Assembly (NCBI GenBank): GCA_025618425.1
Contig: CM046836.1
Span: 13,559,703 to 13,623,702 of the forward strand
Direction of reading: 5' to 3'
Source: Heliocidaris tuberculata
Lineage: Eukaryota; Echinodermata; Echinoidea; Camarodonta; Echinometridae
Length of the DNA stretch: 64,000 nucleotides
Shown: in pieces, positions 54,682-64,000 of the stretch
Numbering within the stretch: the first letter of the stretch is position 1
How the letters are laid out: each line of letters begins with the position of its first letter
The notes under the pieces: generated by a model
The model's input: only the letters and a program-made list of their open reading frames with translations
What the model was told of the DNA's origin: nothing
Database searches by the model: none
Made by a program: the position numbers and the translations under genes

Positions 54682-54763
54682 GGTAGCGTGGCCGAGCGGT
54701 CTAAGGCGCTGGTTTAAGGCACCAGTCATTTCGATGGCGTGGGTTCGAATCCCACCGCTGCCA
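54682..54763 (+). tRNA. tRNA-Leu (anticodon AAG)
   Basis: An 82-nt cloverleaf. Acceptor stem GGTAGCG pairs with CGCTGCC, followed by discriminator A. The anticodon stem CTGGT/ACCAG encloses loop TTAAGGC, giving anticodon AAG. There is a class-II variable arm (TCATTTCGATGGC) and a T arm GTGGGTTCGAATCCCAC. The internal promoter boxes are intact (A box near TGGCCGAGCGGTC, B box GGTTCGAATCC). It closely resembles vertebrate tRNA-Leu(AAG). Confidence 0.97.
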
Positions 54764-54768
54764 ATACC

Positions 54769-54785
54769 TTTTTTTTTTTTTTTTT
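54769..54785 (+). terminator. RNA polymerase III terminator
   Basis: A run of 17 T residues starts 5 nt after the tRNA, ample for Pol III termination. Confidence 0.85.
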
Positions 54786-54934
54786 GTCTTTTGAAAAATT
54801 TTATTTTACAGATATTATACATGTATTTTTTTTTTTTTTAATATTTGGTCAAAATTAAACTGTACTTAGAATACTTATTTTAAAGTTTGAAAAGGTTTGA
54901 TGGTTTATTTTAATTACCTGACTGCTAAAAAAGC

Positions 54935-55104
54935 ATGACTGCTTGTAAGTAAGCAACCAGGGGACCCTAGGTTTTAAGTCCTCTCAGAGGGACTTGGTAT
55001 TGAGGATTAATGCCTTACCATAGGGCACTATAGCGCAAGCACCCACTTGGTTTCGAACCGGCGGGCCCTCCGCCACTGCTTTACCACTGAGCCATCGCGC
55101 CTCC
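54935..55104 (-). mobile_element. tRNA-derived SINE-like repeat
   Basis: On the minus strand it starts GGAGGCGCGATGGCTCAG, with A-box-like TGGCTCAGTGG and B-box-like GGTTCGAAACC about 35 bases apart, then a non-tRNA body (GCGCTATAGTGCCC, CTCTGAGAGGACTT). No full cloverleaf is seen, so it is more likely a SINE than a gene. The right border and tail are uncertain. Confidence 0.55.
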
Positions 55105-57730
55105 ATATTCATTTCAAAAATCTGCATGTTCTCCTGCTCACTCGCTTTCTCACACCATTTCCTGCTCTCTCGCTTTCTCACACCATCTCCTGCTCTCTCT
55201 CTCTTTATCCATCTCATGTAAATCCAAAACAGTAACATTTATGAATGTCAGTTACAGCCTTCTAGTATGTCTCATTGAGGTCTGTAGGCATCCGCGTCCA
55301 TGAAAACACTGAGGTCAAATAAAAAGGGTTGTTGGCTTTTTCACCACCAAGACGGGTAACCCGGGGATCTCGTTTACGGGGTATCAAAAACAGGACAATT
55401 CCGAAAAAAGGGTATCAAATTCACTAGAGAAGAGATCCTCGAAAAGGGTAGAAAATTTGACAGTAGCACTAGGCGTCTGAAAATCTTCCCTCGGATATTT
55501 TTTCATGAATCCAAAGAGGTTATTTTCTATTCTTTCAATGAAAACATTCTGTAATGTGTTCCAAAGTAAATATTTGTCTTTAACTCTTCCTTTTTGGCCA
55601 CAAAGGGCCAAGAAGAACCAATCCTCGAATAGGGCATGTAGGGTGTACAATACTGTGCAAGGGTTAAAAAGTCCCTGTTAAGGATCTAAAGATCATAAAT
55701 TTTTGTCAGCTTTTATATTTTTGGAATGTACACCCAAAGCTCTTTCTTCTGACAAAATTTGGTCCCTGGACTTCAAGGGGGAAAAATTACTCCAATTTTT
55801 AGTGGCCGTCTGAAACCATAACTATGACTATTTCGGGACAGGCTCCCAGACTATGAAGCTTGTTACATTCAGCTAATGAATGACAAATGAATGACCGTCA
55901 GTCCATCACCAAATCATCCGCCAAGGAATATCTTCCGTGGGATGTTGGATACGCCAATGTCGTGGAATGAAATGTTATTAAACCTATTAGTTCATGTTAC
56001 TACAAAGTTTTAGTCAATTGATATCAATCGCAACTCTGACGGTACTAAGGATCATGGAGATGCGATTGATATCAATTGCAAATGTACACAATCGCAACTC
56101 TTTTATAATACAGGGTCCTTGCCGCCGCGCGCTATGAGAACCCACAACCCGACAAAATACGAAAATGTATGAGCTGTTATTGCTACTTTCCAAGGCAGAG
56201 AAGTCGAAACAGCTCCCCCCCCCCCCCATCCCCATTGCCAAAAAAGAGGAGAAAAAACAAGGACCTTGGAAAGACAGGCTGGAAACTATAAAATTATTGC
56301 TCTAACCCCCCCCCCCCCCCCCGTCCCCTCATTAAGTGCTTGGAGCGGGCATGTAACAAAATCCGCTCCCTTCTCCAACCCTTTCAAGCAATCCTCAGTC
56401 TGTCCACCCCCAGATTTTCAGTAAATTTTCCTCAAATTCAAAGTTCGATGATCAATCTGCAATTTTTTTAATGACCTCATTGAGTAAACAAGATGCGACA
56501 ACGATGTCTTGTACAAAGTCTGGTGCGAAGTGCATGAACATGATGGGGCAATGATACGTAGCTCTTCAAAAATCAGCAAACATAATATTTTAATAAAAGT
56601 TAATTTTTAACTCACTGTGTGTGTCGCAGCGCGAAGCGTGACCGTATACTCCTGGCACGCATGCAGATCGTCTGTTAATGTCTAATCCCTACGTATTCTC
56701 TGAATCATCTGTAATTACAACATACAGACACTAATTTTTGATAGGAAATTTTTTTAAAGAGCATAATATTCCGCAGTGGAGCATATTTTGACTGTTCAAG
56801 TACAAACCATGACTGTTTATATAGGTCTACTCTTAAAAATACTGGATAAAAGGAGCCCAACATTTACCTGGTAGACATTTTTTATCAGTTTTATGCCCCA
56901 ATGGATTTATCCAACTATATAGCTTTTTTTAAATATGGACAGATTTTTACAAACTTTTGTTTAACAGGGTAAATGTATGATGATACTATGGAGGAAAGCT
57001 TAACATGTTTTGATGGAAACTGACTCAGATCATGTCGCAATGATACTCGTTATAATAAAATACGATATCTTTTTAAAATGTAAAGAAGTAAAGAATAAGG
57101 GTGCACATGTGACCTCTCCATGATGAAAAAATAATAAAAAGACAGCATGACGATGAAGATTGTAATATAAAGTTTTGAAAGGAAAGCTTGCAATGTGGAT
57201 GTAAATGAGTTTGTGCAGCTCCCCCCCCCCCCCCCGACTTTATTTTTGGCAACCGTGCATCCGCCACCTCGGGTCAGCAGGTCAGTGAGGTGTTTTATCT
57301 AATTTTTGTATTCTATGATTTATATATTTTGATAACTAAATCGCTCGCATAATTTAGAAAATTCAAAAATTTTATTTGGTCAGCCCCTCCCCCCCCCCCC
57401 CCCCCCCCACCGGAAGAATTGTGCCCTACGCTGATTGTGATGCAGATGGAAATTGATTGTTCGGATGAAGAATGATATCATTTTTTTATTGTCAACAAAG
57501 CTTAAGTATAGCTGGGATGCAAGCAATGAAAATCACTTTCAATGGCAGGCCATGATCTGAGCCTGGCAGGGCCTTCTTTCGTCGTTTCACTCATTCTTGG
57601 GATGCACTTGTTGTTTGCAGGTGCACCATTTTCAGGTTTCATTGGCTTAACTCTTTAGGAGCAGTTTCTATCATCTACTAAAGTTCTCATACTCTTATAC
57701 TCTCATGCATATTTAAAGTCCTATCCTAGG
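55105..57730. other. intergenic DNA with repeats
   Basis: Holds a TC-rich stretch (55135-55210), the inverted counterpart (about 55660-55860) of the repeat at 48300-48790, an inverted pair ATTGATATCAATCGCAACTC / GCGATTGATATCAATTGC (56018-56085), and C-runs at about 56215, 56306, 57220 and 57388. No gene is recognised. Confidence 0.5.
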
Positions 57731-57735
57731 GACGA

Positions 57736-58157
57736 CGACGATGATTATGATAAGGCTGCAACGATGATACTGATGATGATGATGATGTTGAAGGTGGTGG
57801 AGATGATGATGATGATGACGACGACAATGATGATGATGATACTGGTGTTGGTGTTGATGATGATGGTGGTGGTGGTGGTGGTGGTGGTGGTGGTGTGTAA
57901 CAGTGGTGATGATGATGGTAGTAATTGATAATTTTGATACTTTAGTTCAGTCTGATCAACATAAAATCGTGGAAAATTGTTTTCCACCAGCATTACAGAG
58001 AGAAACATGAAAAATAGTCACAGTACAAATACAACATAACATACATTTAAATACAATAAAACATAGAAATTCTCTGCATGGTGGAGGTGGTGTTGGTTTT
58101 GACGATGATGATGATGATGATGTATAATGGTGGTGATTAATGGTGGTGGTGGTGTGA

Positions 58158-58201
<44 letters not shown>

Positions 58202-58230
58202 AGCTGAGATTATAGTGGTGGTGGCGATGG
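57736..58230. repeat. GAT/GGT trinucleotide microsatellites
   Basis: Two imperfect arrays, about 57736-57900 and 58081-58230, of GAT, GAC and GGT units on the plus strand. Long ORFs across them on the other strand are products of the repeat. Confidence 0.85.
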
Positions 58231-58439
58231 TAGTAATAATGAAAATGTAGACTCGAGGAAAGAACAAAATAAGGAGGGGACAAGAAGGATATCGATCAAG
58301 CAAAATATATAACTTATTTTTTTTTAGGGGGACCCTTATACCTGTTATACGGGGTATTTATTGCAATCGTACCGAGGGGGTGTTTTTTGGTCTTTTAGGT
58401 GTTCAAACACCCCTCTTTAGCAGTGTTTTTAACCCCAAA

Positions 58440-58521
58440 TGGTGAGAACCTTTTTTTTTTTTTTTTTTTTTTTGCTCGTCAGAGAATTTTGGAATAAGAA
58501 GAGACCCCAAAATGGTGAAGA

Positions 58522-58574
<53 letters not shown>

Positions 58575-58790
58575 TGTCAGAAAATTCTAGAATTTTGGAG
58601 TAAGAAGACACCCCAAATATGCTGACAACTTTTGTTGTTGTTTGTTTATTTTTTTGTGTGTATTTTTTGTTTTGTTTTATTTTGTTGGGTTTTTTGTTTG
58701 TTTTGTTGTTTTTTTTGTTTTGTTTTTTTTGCTTGTCCGAGAATTTTGGAGTAAAAACATAACCCATTAAAAAATCCTGGGTACGACACT
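58440..58790. repeat. tandem repeat with long T-runs
   Basis: Three to four degenerate copies of a unit of about 100 bp: GACCCCAAAATGGTGA, a T-run of up to about 45, then TTGCTTGTCAGAGAATTTTGG. Related text occurs at 22560-22690 and about 49740-49860. Confidence 0.65.
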
Positions 58791-59999
58791 GATTGCAATC
58801 ATACATTCAAGAATTCAGTGCAAATTACATCATCATTCAGCATGTAAAGTAAGAGAAATAAACTGACACAATTTACAAGATGTGATTTAAAAATATATAT
58901 CAAAATCTTCCACAGAGTTTATTATACATCTTGTAAATTGTCTTAGTTCATTTATGTTACTTGACATGCCGAATGATGTAATTTTCATATTTCACTTTTA
59001 AACAGATATTAAAAATTAAACTTTCTATTATCTTTCCCTGACATATTTCATGTCAAAATATATTTTATATATTCACCAAAAGGCAATTGTCAAAAGTGAA
59101 TCTAATTCAGTCTCCGGGTTGGCTTTGAGGAGGATTTTTCCGTAATTTCAATATTAGTATCAAGTTTAATATTATATATTAATGCCAAAAACAAAATAAA
59201 TCTATTCAAGTCGCATTTAATAAATGCATGTATATCTTCATATCATCTTCATTTATATGACAATGTGAACATTTTCAGTCTGCTGCATACCCTATTTATA
59301 AAAATTCTTTTTCACAGATAATAAATTACATAGAAGCTTAAAGTTAAATTCTCTGAGTTTGTTTTCTTTTAAAAAGTGATAAAAATTATAAACTATATGA
59401 TAACAATGGCAACGATGACATAGCCGACTTTTGCAAGAGAATTTAGAATATAAAAGAGAAGAATAAGAATACCCAAATATAAAACAATGACTGTAGTTCC
59501 AAATGAAGTCATATAAAACAAACAGAAAACATTTTAAGTGCTCGAGAGAGGTTAAGATCAACATACATCTGATAACTACACACATGCAGACTCATATACT
59601 AAACATTCCGCAAACTGCATCTTGAGTTAATGATTAATAATATGCATACATTGCTTTTCTAACTCTTCAAACAAATGCCTTCGTACTAGCCAATGACATC
59701 TCTTCTCCTGCAACCATAACCCCGCAGTGTTTATTCGAGCACCCCTCTTGCTAGTGCGTCCGTGCAAAATACCAGGGTGTTGCCCGTTATAACATCTAAA
59801 ACGACTTGTGCATTTTTGTGCATGGTTTGTTTTACCGCCATTTTTCTTCACGCGTCGCATATTTTGCAGTACTTTGTTAGACAAGCATCAACACCTGTTG
59901 GTCAATTTACTGAGATAAATCGGTGAATTTGGGGCTATTGTCTCAGTCTCCTAATTGGAATATAATTATCCAAGGATACAGTAAACGTGAAAAGAAAAA
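58791..59999. other. intergenic DNA upstream of aquaporin
   Basis: AT-rich, no gene recognised. The 300 bases before 60000 should include the 5' UTR and perhaps the promoter of the aquaporin gene. An open frame on the minus strand at 59627-59884 has no recognisable homology. Confidence 0.4.
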
Positions 60000-62900
60000 A
60001 TGGCGCGCAGGAGAGACGACAAAATTTCGATTGATGCCAGCGACATCGTCGAGCTGTCGAAAGCGACGTCGGTCTTCGAGAAGTTCGTCCAGTCGTCGTT
60101 CGCTGAATTCGCCGGTACTATGATCTTCACCTTTATTGCATGTATGGCAGTAACGACAATGGATGTCGTCATGATTGCATTCGCAGAAGGACTTGGCATT
60201 GCCTTCCTCTGCTCAGCTTTCTTGAATATCAGGTAAATAAATCTTGAGGTAAAAAAAACTCTACATGTTTTGTTATTCCATTCCTCTCAGTGGAGTCACA
60301 CGCATTATATTCCTTTTTTTTTTTTTTGTTAATGTACGAATTGTAAGCTATACTACATTAACATGATTGTACTTACTTCAACAAGAAATATACAAATATT
60401 TCTAACTGATAAAATTCTTTATTACAAAATGGGCTGTGGAAAAAGTTAGTATTTGTATCATTCCAATAAACTTATTACAGATATTTTATACAACAAAATA
60501 CAGGAAAGTAAATTCTACTAAACATTAAAGTGGATGGCATCTGAGGTTCAAAATGTTTATTGATGATAATGCCAACGATTCAGGCCTATATAATCGCATG
60601 TGAAGAAAAAAATGCTCGAGATTCAAAATGGCGACCAAATAGAGAAATTCTCACGACATAAAGGATACGTATCAAAACAGATTGTATTCGTTAAACACCA
60701 CCTACATTTTCATTAATCTATATTATTTAGAGATTATGTTTTCATTGAAATGATATGTAGCTTTAGTATGAACTGCTCTGTAATTTATACTTTCCCCCAC
60801 TTATTTCGAACATTATAGGAATTATACAAAGTAAGAATTAGCTGATAGGGATAAACAATCAATTTTCTTGAACATTATTCTGAATTGAAATCATAAAACT
60901 ATTTTATCTAAATTTTCCTTAATGCATATTCAATATAATATTCTATTTTGTGCACAAACCCTCTTTTTAAAACTGTGTACATGGTATAGCTTGGGATTAT
61001 TTCCTTCAACGATTCTTTCCTATACATATTACCAGGGGAGTCGATTATGGGGTGACAGGGGGCAGTTGCCCCCCCCCCCCCCCAAAAAAAAGAAATATAT
61101 ATTGGGAGGGCAAAACCAATAAATCTGGAGGTGAAAAATAAAACAAGAAAAATGATGCAAAACTCGAGAAATGAAACCTTCCAAACAATGAAATAGAAAA
61201 GGTATTTCACGATCAGACTTCAATTTTGCGCGCAAATTCTCTAATTTTCCCTGCTTCAGTAACCGTGGAGAAGCTGGTAATTAAGAGGCGTTAAGATAAT
61301 CGTGAAGGATACTATTAGAATGTCTTGCCACCCCCCCCCCCCCCCTCCCCCCATCTGAAAAAAAAGGATCAACGCCCCTGCATATTACCCTTAATACTCC
61401 CCCTCTCTCTCTGTCTCTCTGAACATTTTATGAAATTTTCTGTAAAAAAAAATAAATAAATAAAAATGATGAATGATAATTGCTATTGTTGAACATCAGA
61501 TACATTTTTATTTCAAGTTTACTCTGATATGTATACTGCAAAATATTGAACTCAGCATCTTTCCAGTCGTTAACAATATTGTTTTGTTTTTATCTTATTT
61601 TTTTTTTGGGGGGGGTGAAAATAATGTCTTATACAGTGGGGGAAATTGTATGAGAATTATAGATGTGTTCGTGTCATTTGAATTAAATTTGGACATTTTC
61701 AAGATAAGAAAAAATTAAATAAAACATACTGCATGTATATCTGTTATTCTAATTTCATATTCACTATATTATCACTTAACAATTCTTTCATAATATTAAT
61801 GATTAAAAATGGCACATGCCTTGGAGCAAGTCATTTTCAAGACAAGGCAGTATAATGCGTCATTATTGTTTAGAAAACAAAGAGGTTATATCTAGTTCAT
61901 TTCGAGTATAATTGTGAAAAACAAGAGTATATATAAACGTATATAGAGACTGACTATTTACATGTTTTATTGGGAGAAGTTAATATACTGTAGATTATAT
62001 TGATATTGTAATCATTATTTCTTTCAAATTTCTTCTGTGATGTTAGAAATCAGATATTATTTTATCACAATGACCACGTTTTTACAACATAACAACCTAA
62101 AATATGTATTGCTGGTGTATAATCATGTTCACATGATATATGCCCAATGACAGACAATGATGTAAACAGGGAAAGTTATAACATGGGTTGCTATAGGGTA
62201 AAAAGAAGTAGATGAATGGACCGGGAAATATTCATTTTAAAAACTGAAAAGATGATAAAATGATAATTATAACAATATGGATATTCACATTCTCTTTGAA
62301 TATTATTGTACTAATTTGCCATCCTCCTAATTCTAAACATTGCAAATACCTTTTCTTTGGGTTACAGACATTCTTCTACATATTGTGTTATTTCATTTTC
62401 AAAGTTTCTTTTTATACCAACCTGGTTCGATTGACTAATTTATTTCTTATTAACACTGGCAAATATACTTCGTACCAACTGTACGGAAAACGGCAATAAA
62501 ATTTCGATACACTATTTCCGCCACTGATGTATATAACATTTTTTTTTTTTTTCAAAAATGAATTTAGATACATGCATTTATAATATCCTGTCATTGTAAT
62601 CTAATCTTATACACTTCACAAAATCTCATTCATCTCCATCCAACTTTTGATATCTTATGATTGCAAACTGATCATAACTGGACACATATCCTGTAACAAA
62701 AGTCGTTTATATTCCTCAATCCCACAATGCTATGCCTTTATGACTAATCACTAAAACATGGAGTCTGTTCGGTTTATGGCAAATAGTGTTTACTTGATCT
62801 TCACTAAAGATCTTAATTTACTCATTCGCTGAACAAATGAATGACAGAGCGCTATAGTTACGGTAGACAAAGTGCACTAAGATGATGATTTTCGTGTCGA

Positions 62901-63714
62901 TTTCATTCTTTATATCTTTCGTAGTACCCCTTTTCTTTTACGTTTAGACGAATCATAATAAAATATGTTATATTATAATCGGACTATCAAAGACGAGAGA
63001 GCTTCCGCATAAAAAGGAAAATCCGATCATCATGATCTTATTAAATGGGTTTGGCTCATTTTTTTTTTTTTTTTTATAACGGTATGTAAAATTTGTGAAC
63101 TCGAATTCAGAAAAAGTTATTGACTATGTTTCCTTTTTCTTTCTTCCTAATATTTGACTACGATTTATTCTGCATTTATTTCTCTCTTATTTCACTCTCT
63201 TTTTTTTCCTTTTCCTCTTCAATTTCTCTTTACTCTTTATTCTTTATTGGTTGTTTCAGTATGGATGTTGCTGCTAAACGGATAATATATAGCTCATTCT
63301 CACAAGTTTAAGATCTAATTTGTATATTTAGAAAATTGCTATTTGATTTTTTTAAATCAAAGTAATGTATAATTCTGTTAAAACAAATTATGTCTGTATT
63401 GTTATTTTACCTTTTTTTTTCTTTCTCTCTTCTCTCTCTCTCTCACTCTCCCTATTTATCTCTTTTCTCCAATTTTCTATTTTTTTTTCTTTCTCTTCCC
63501 TTCTTTCTCTCGTTCTCTCTCTCTTTCTCTCCTGGAATTTTCCCCCTTCTCTCTCTCTCTCTCTCTTCTTTTCTTTATTATAAACAGTGGAGGCCTGTTC
63601 AACCCGGGACTAACATTTGCCATGGCTCTTTCTGGTGGCATCAACGCAATAAAAGCCATCATGTTCTTCATCGTGCAGATCATTGGAGCTCTGGTCGGAG
63701 CGGCTTTCGTCAAG
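60000..63714 (+). CDS. aquaporin-like channel, first two coding exons (partial)
   Basis: Exons 60000-60232 and 63588-63714 join in phase 2 to encode 120 aa; the gene continues past the window. The start ATG at 60000 has a good context (AAAAAATGGC). The first exon codes for a cytosolic N-terminus (MARRRDDKIS), a first membrane helix with the MIP signature FAEFAGTMIFTFIACMAV (47-64), and part of the second (MIAFAEGLGIAFLCSAF). Exon 2 begins SGGLFNPGLTFAMALSGG (78-95), the loop B half-helix, where the usual NPA is NPG (83-85), followed by a third helix MFFIVQIIGALVGAAFVK. Aquaporins conduct water or small solutes. The subgroup (perhaps AQP8-like) cannot be fixed from this fragment. Confidence 0.85.
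61033..61380. mobile_element. hAT-like MITE with 8-bp target duplication
   Basis: Begins CAGGGGAGTCGATTATGG and ends GGATCAACGCCCCTG. It is flanked by a perfect 8-bp duplication CATATTAC (61025-61032, 61381-61388), as expected for hAT transposition. 348 bp with C-runs, in the aquaporin intron. No transposase. Confidence 0.88.
63410..63572. repeat. polypyrimidine / TC microsatellite
   Basis: CT and CTTT runs in the aquaporin intron, just before the acceptor of exon 2 (63588). It may serve as a very long polypyrimidine tract. Confidence 0.75.
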
Positions 63715-64000
63715 GTAACTTTTATCAGTGAGAAATTGAGACTGATAGGACAAAGAATAACGAATAATAAGGTGGTTTAATGTTGTTAGCTGATGAGGTC
63801 ATCACTGATATATAGGGAGAAGCTCCCATTGGAAATTTGGTTAAGATTTGTGGTGTCATATACCTGGACTAACACCATCATGGCCACTAACTCACTATTC
63901 GTTGTATTACTTCTTAAGATTATTCAAAATTTCCATTCTCCCAGTTTTGAAAATGGAGCTTTTTTACCCCGCGGAAGAATTATGGAGTAATAAAGAATGA
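63715..64000 (+). other. aquaporin intron 2, incomplete
   Basis: It begins with the donor GTAACT at 63715. No further aquaporin exon is seen before the window ends. Confidence 0.6.

Noticed and set aside
54935..55104. A second tRNA gene on the minus strand
   Set aside because: A and B boxes are present, but no complete acceptor, anticodon and T stems fit; a SINE is more likely.
57745..58303. Two long minus-strand ORFs rich in Ile and Thr
   Set aside because: They are translations of the GAT/GGT microsatellite arrays.
59627..59884. 85-codon minus-strand ORF upstream of the aquaporin
   Set aside because: No recognisable domain or splice partner; it overlaps the expected 5' region of the aquaporin gene, so probably chance.

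Overview
The window looks like a piece of a marine deuterostome genome, most likely an echinoderm and probably a sea urchin. That is an inference from its AT-rich, intron-rich DNA, from many short interspersed terminal-inverted-repeat elements of the 'GGGCCCTGTTTCATAAAAC' and 'CAGTGGCGGATCTA' kinds, and from genes closest to animal families. No species was identified by search.

Layout. Five protein genes could be rebuilt exon by exon, with GT/AG junctions and matching phases throughout. (1) SIRT7, minus strand, 10 coding exons, 3182-21901, 480 aa. (2) A head-to-head partner on the plus strand, 5 exons, 22264-27066, 237 aa, with a helix-hairpin-helix/DNA-glycosylase-like motif (perhaps the Drosophila Amun type). 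(3) CCDC57, plus strand, 19 coding exons, 33206-46872, 1096 aa, a centriolar coiled-coil protein. (4) MRPL58/ICT1, minus strand, 6 exons, 49610-54318, 203 aa, the mitoribosomal peptidyl-tRNA hydrolase; it converges on CCDC57. (5) The first two coding exons of an aquaporin-like gene, plus strand, from 60000, running off the right edge. A tRNA-Leu(AAG) lies at 54682-54763, with a tRNA-derived SINE-like repeat on the other strand nearby. SIRT7, CCDC57 and MRPL58 all map to 17q25 in human, so this may be a conserved linkage group.

Mobile DNA. Intron 3 of SIRT7 holds an apparently complete, young Ty3/gypsy-type LTR retrotransposon (11197-17793) on the opposite strand to the gene. Its LTRs of about 590 bp differ by about one substitution and one indel, it has a 4-bp TTAA target duplication, a tRNA-Phe primer-binding site, and intact gag and pol in a -1 frame relation. 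A TTTAAAC slippery heptamer in the right frame sits 3 nt before the gag stop, with a hairpin 7 nt downstream. The element landed inside an older long-inverted-repeat element. The rest of the non-coding DNA is rich in non-autonomous DNA elements: hAT-like copies with 5-bp or 8-bp target duplications, piggyBac-like TTAA MITEs, pogo-like TA MITEs, large foldback elements, and long G/C, T and GAT/GGT simple repeats.

The genes do not form an operon or one pathway. They are ordinary nuclear housekeeping genes for chromatin/nucleolus, possibly DNA repair, centrioles and mitochondrial translation, plus a membrane channel. No obviously new multi-gene system was seen. The most notable items are the frameshift cassette of the retrotransposon, the glycosylase-like gene sharing a promoter region with SIRT7, and the NPG variant in the first half-helix of the aquaporin.
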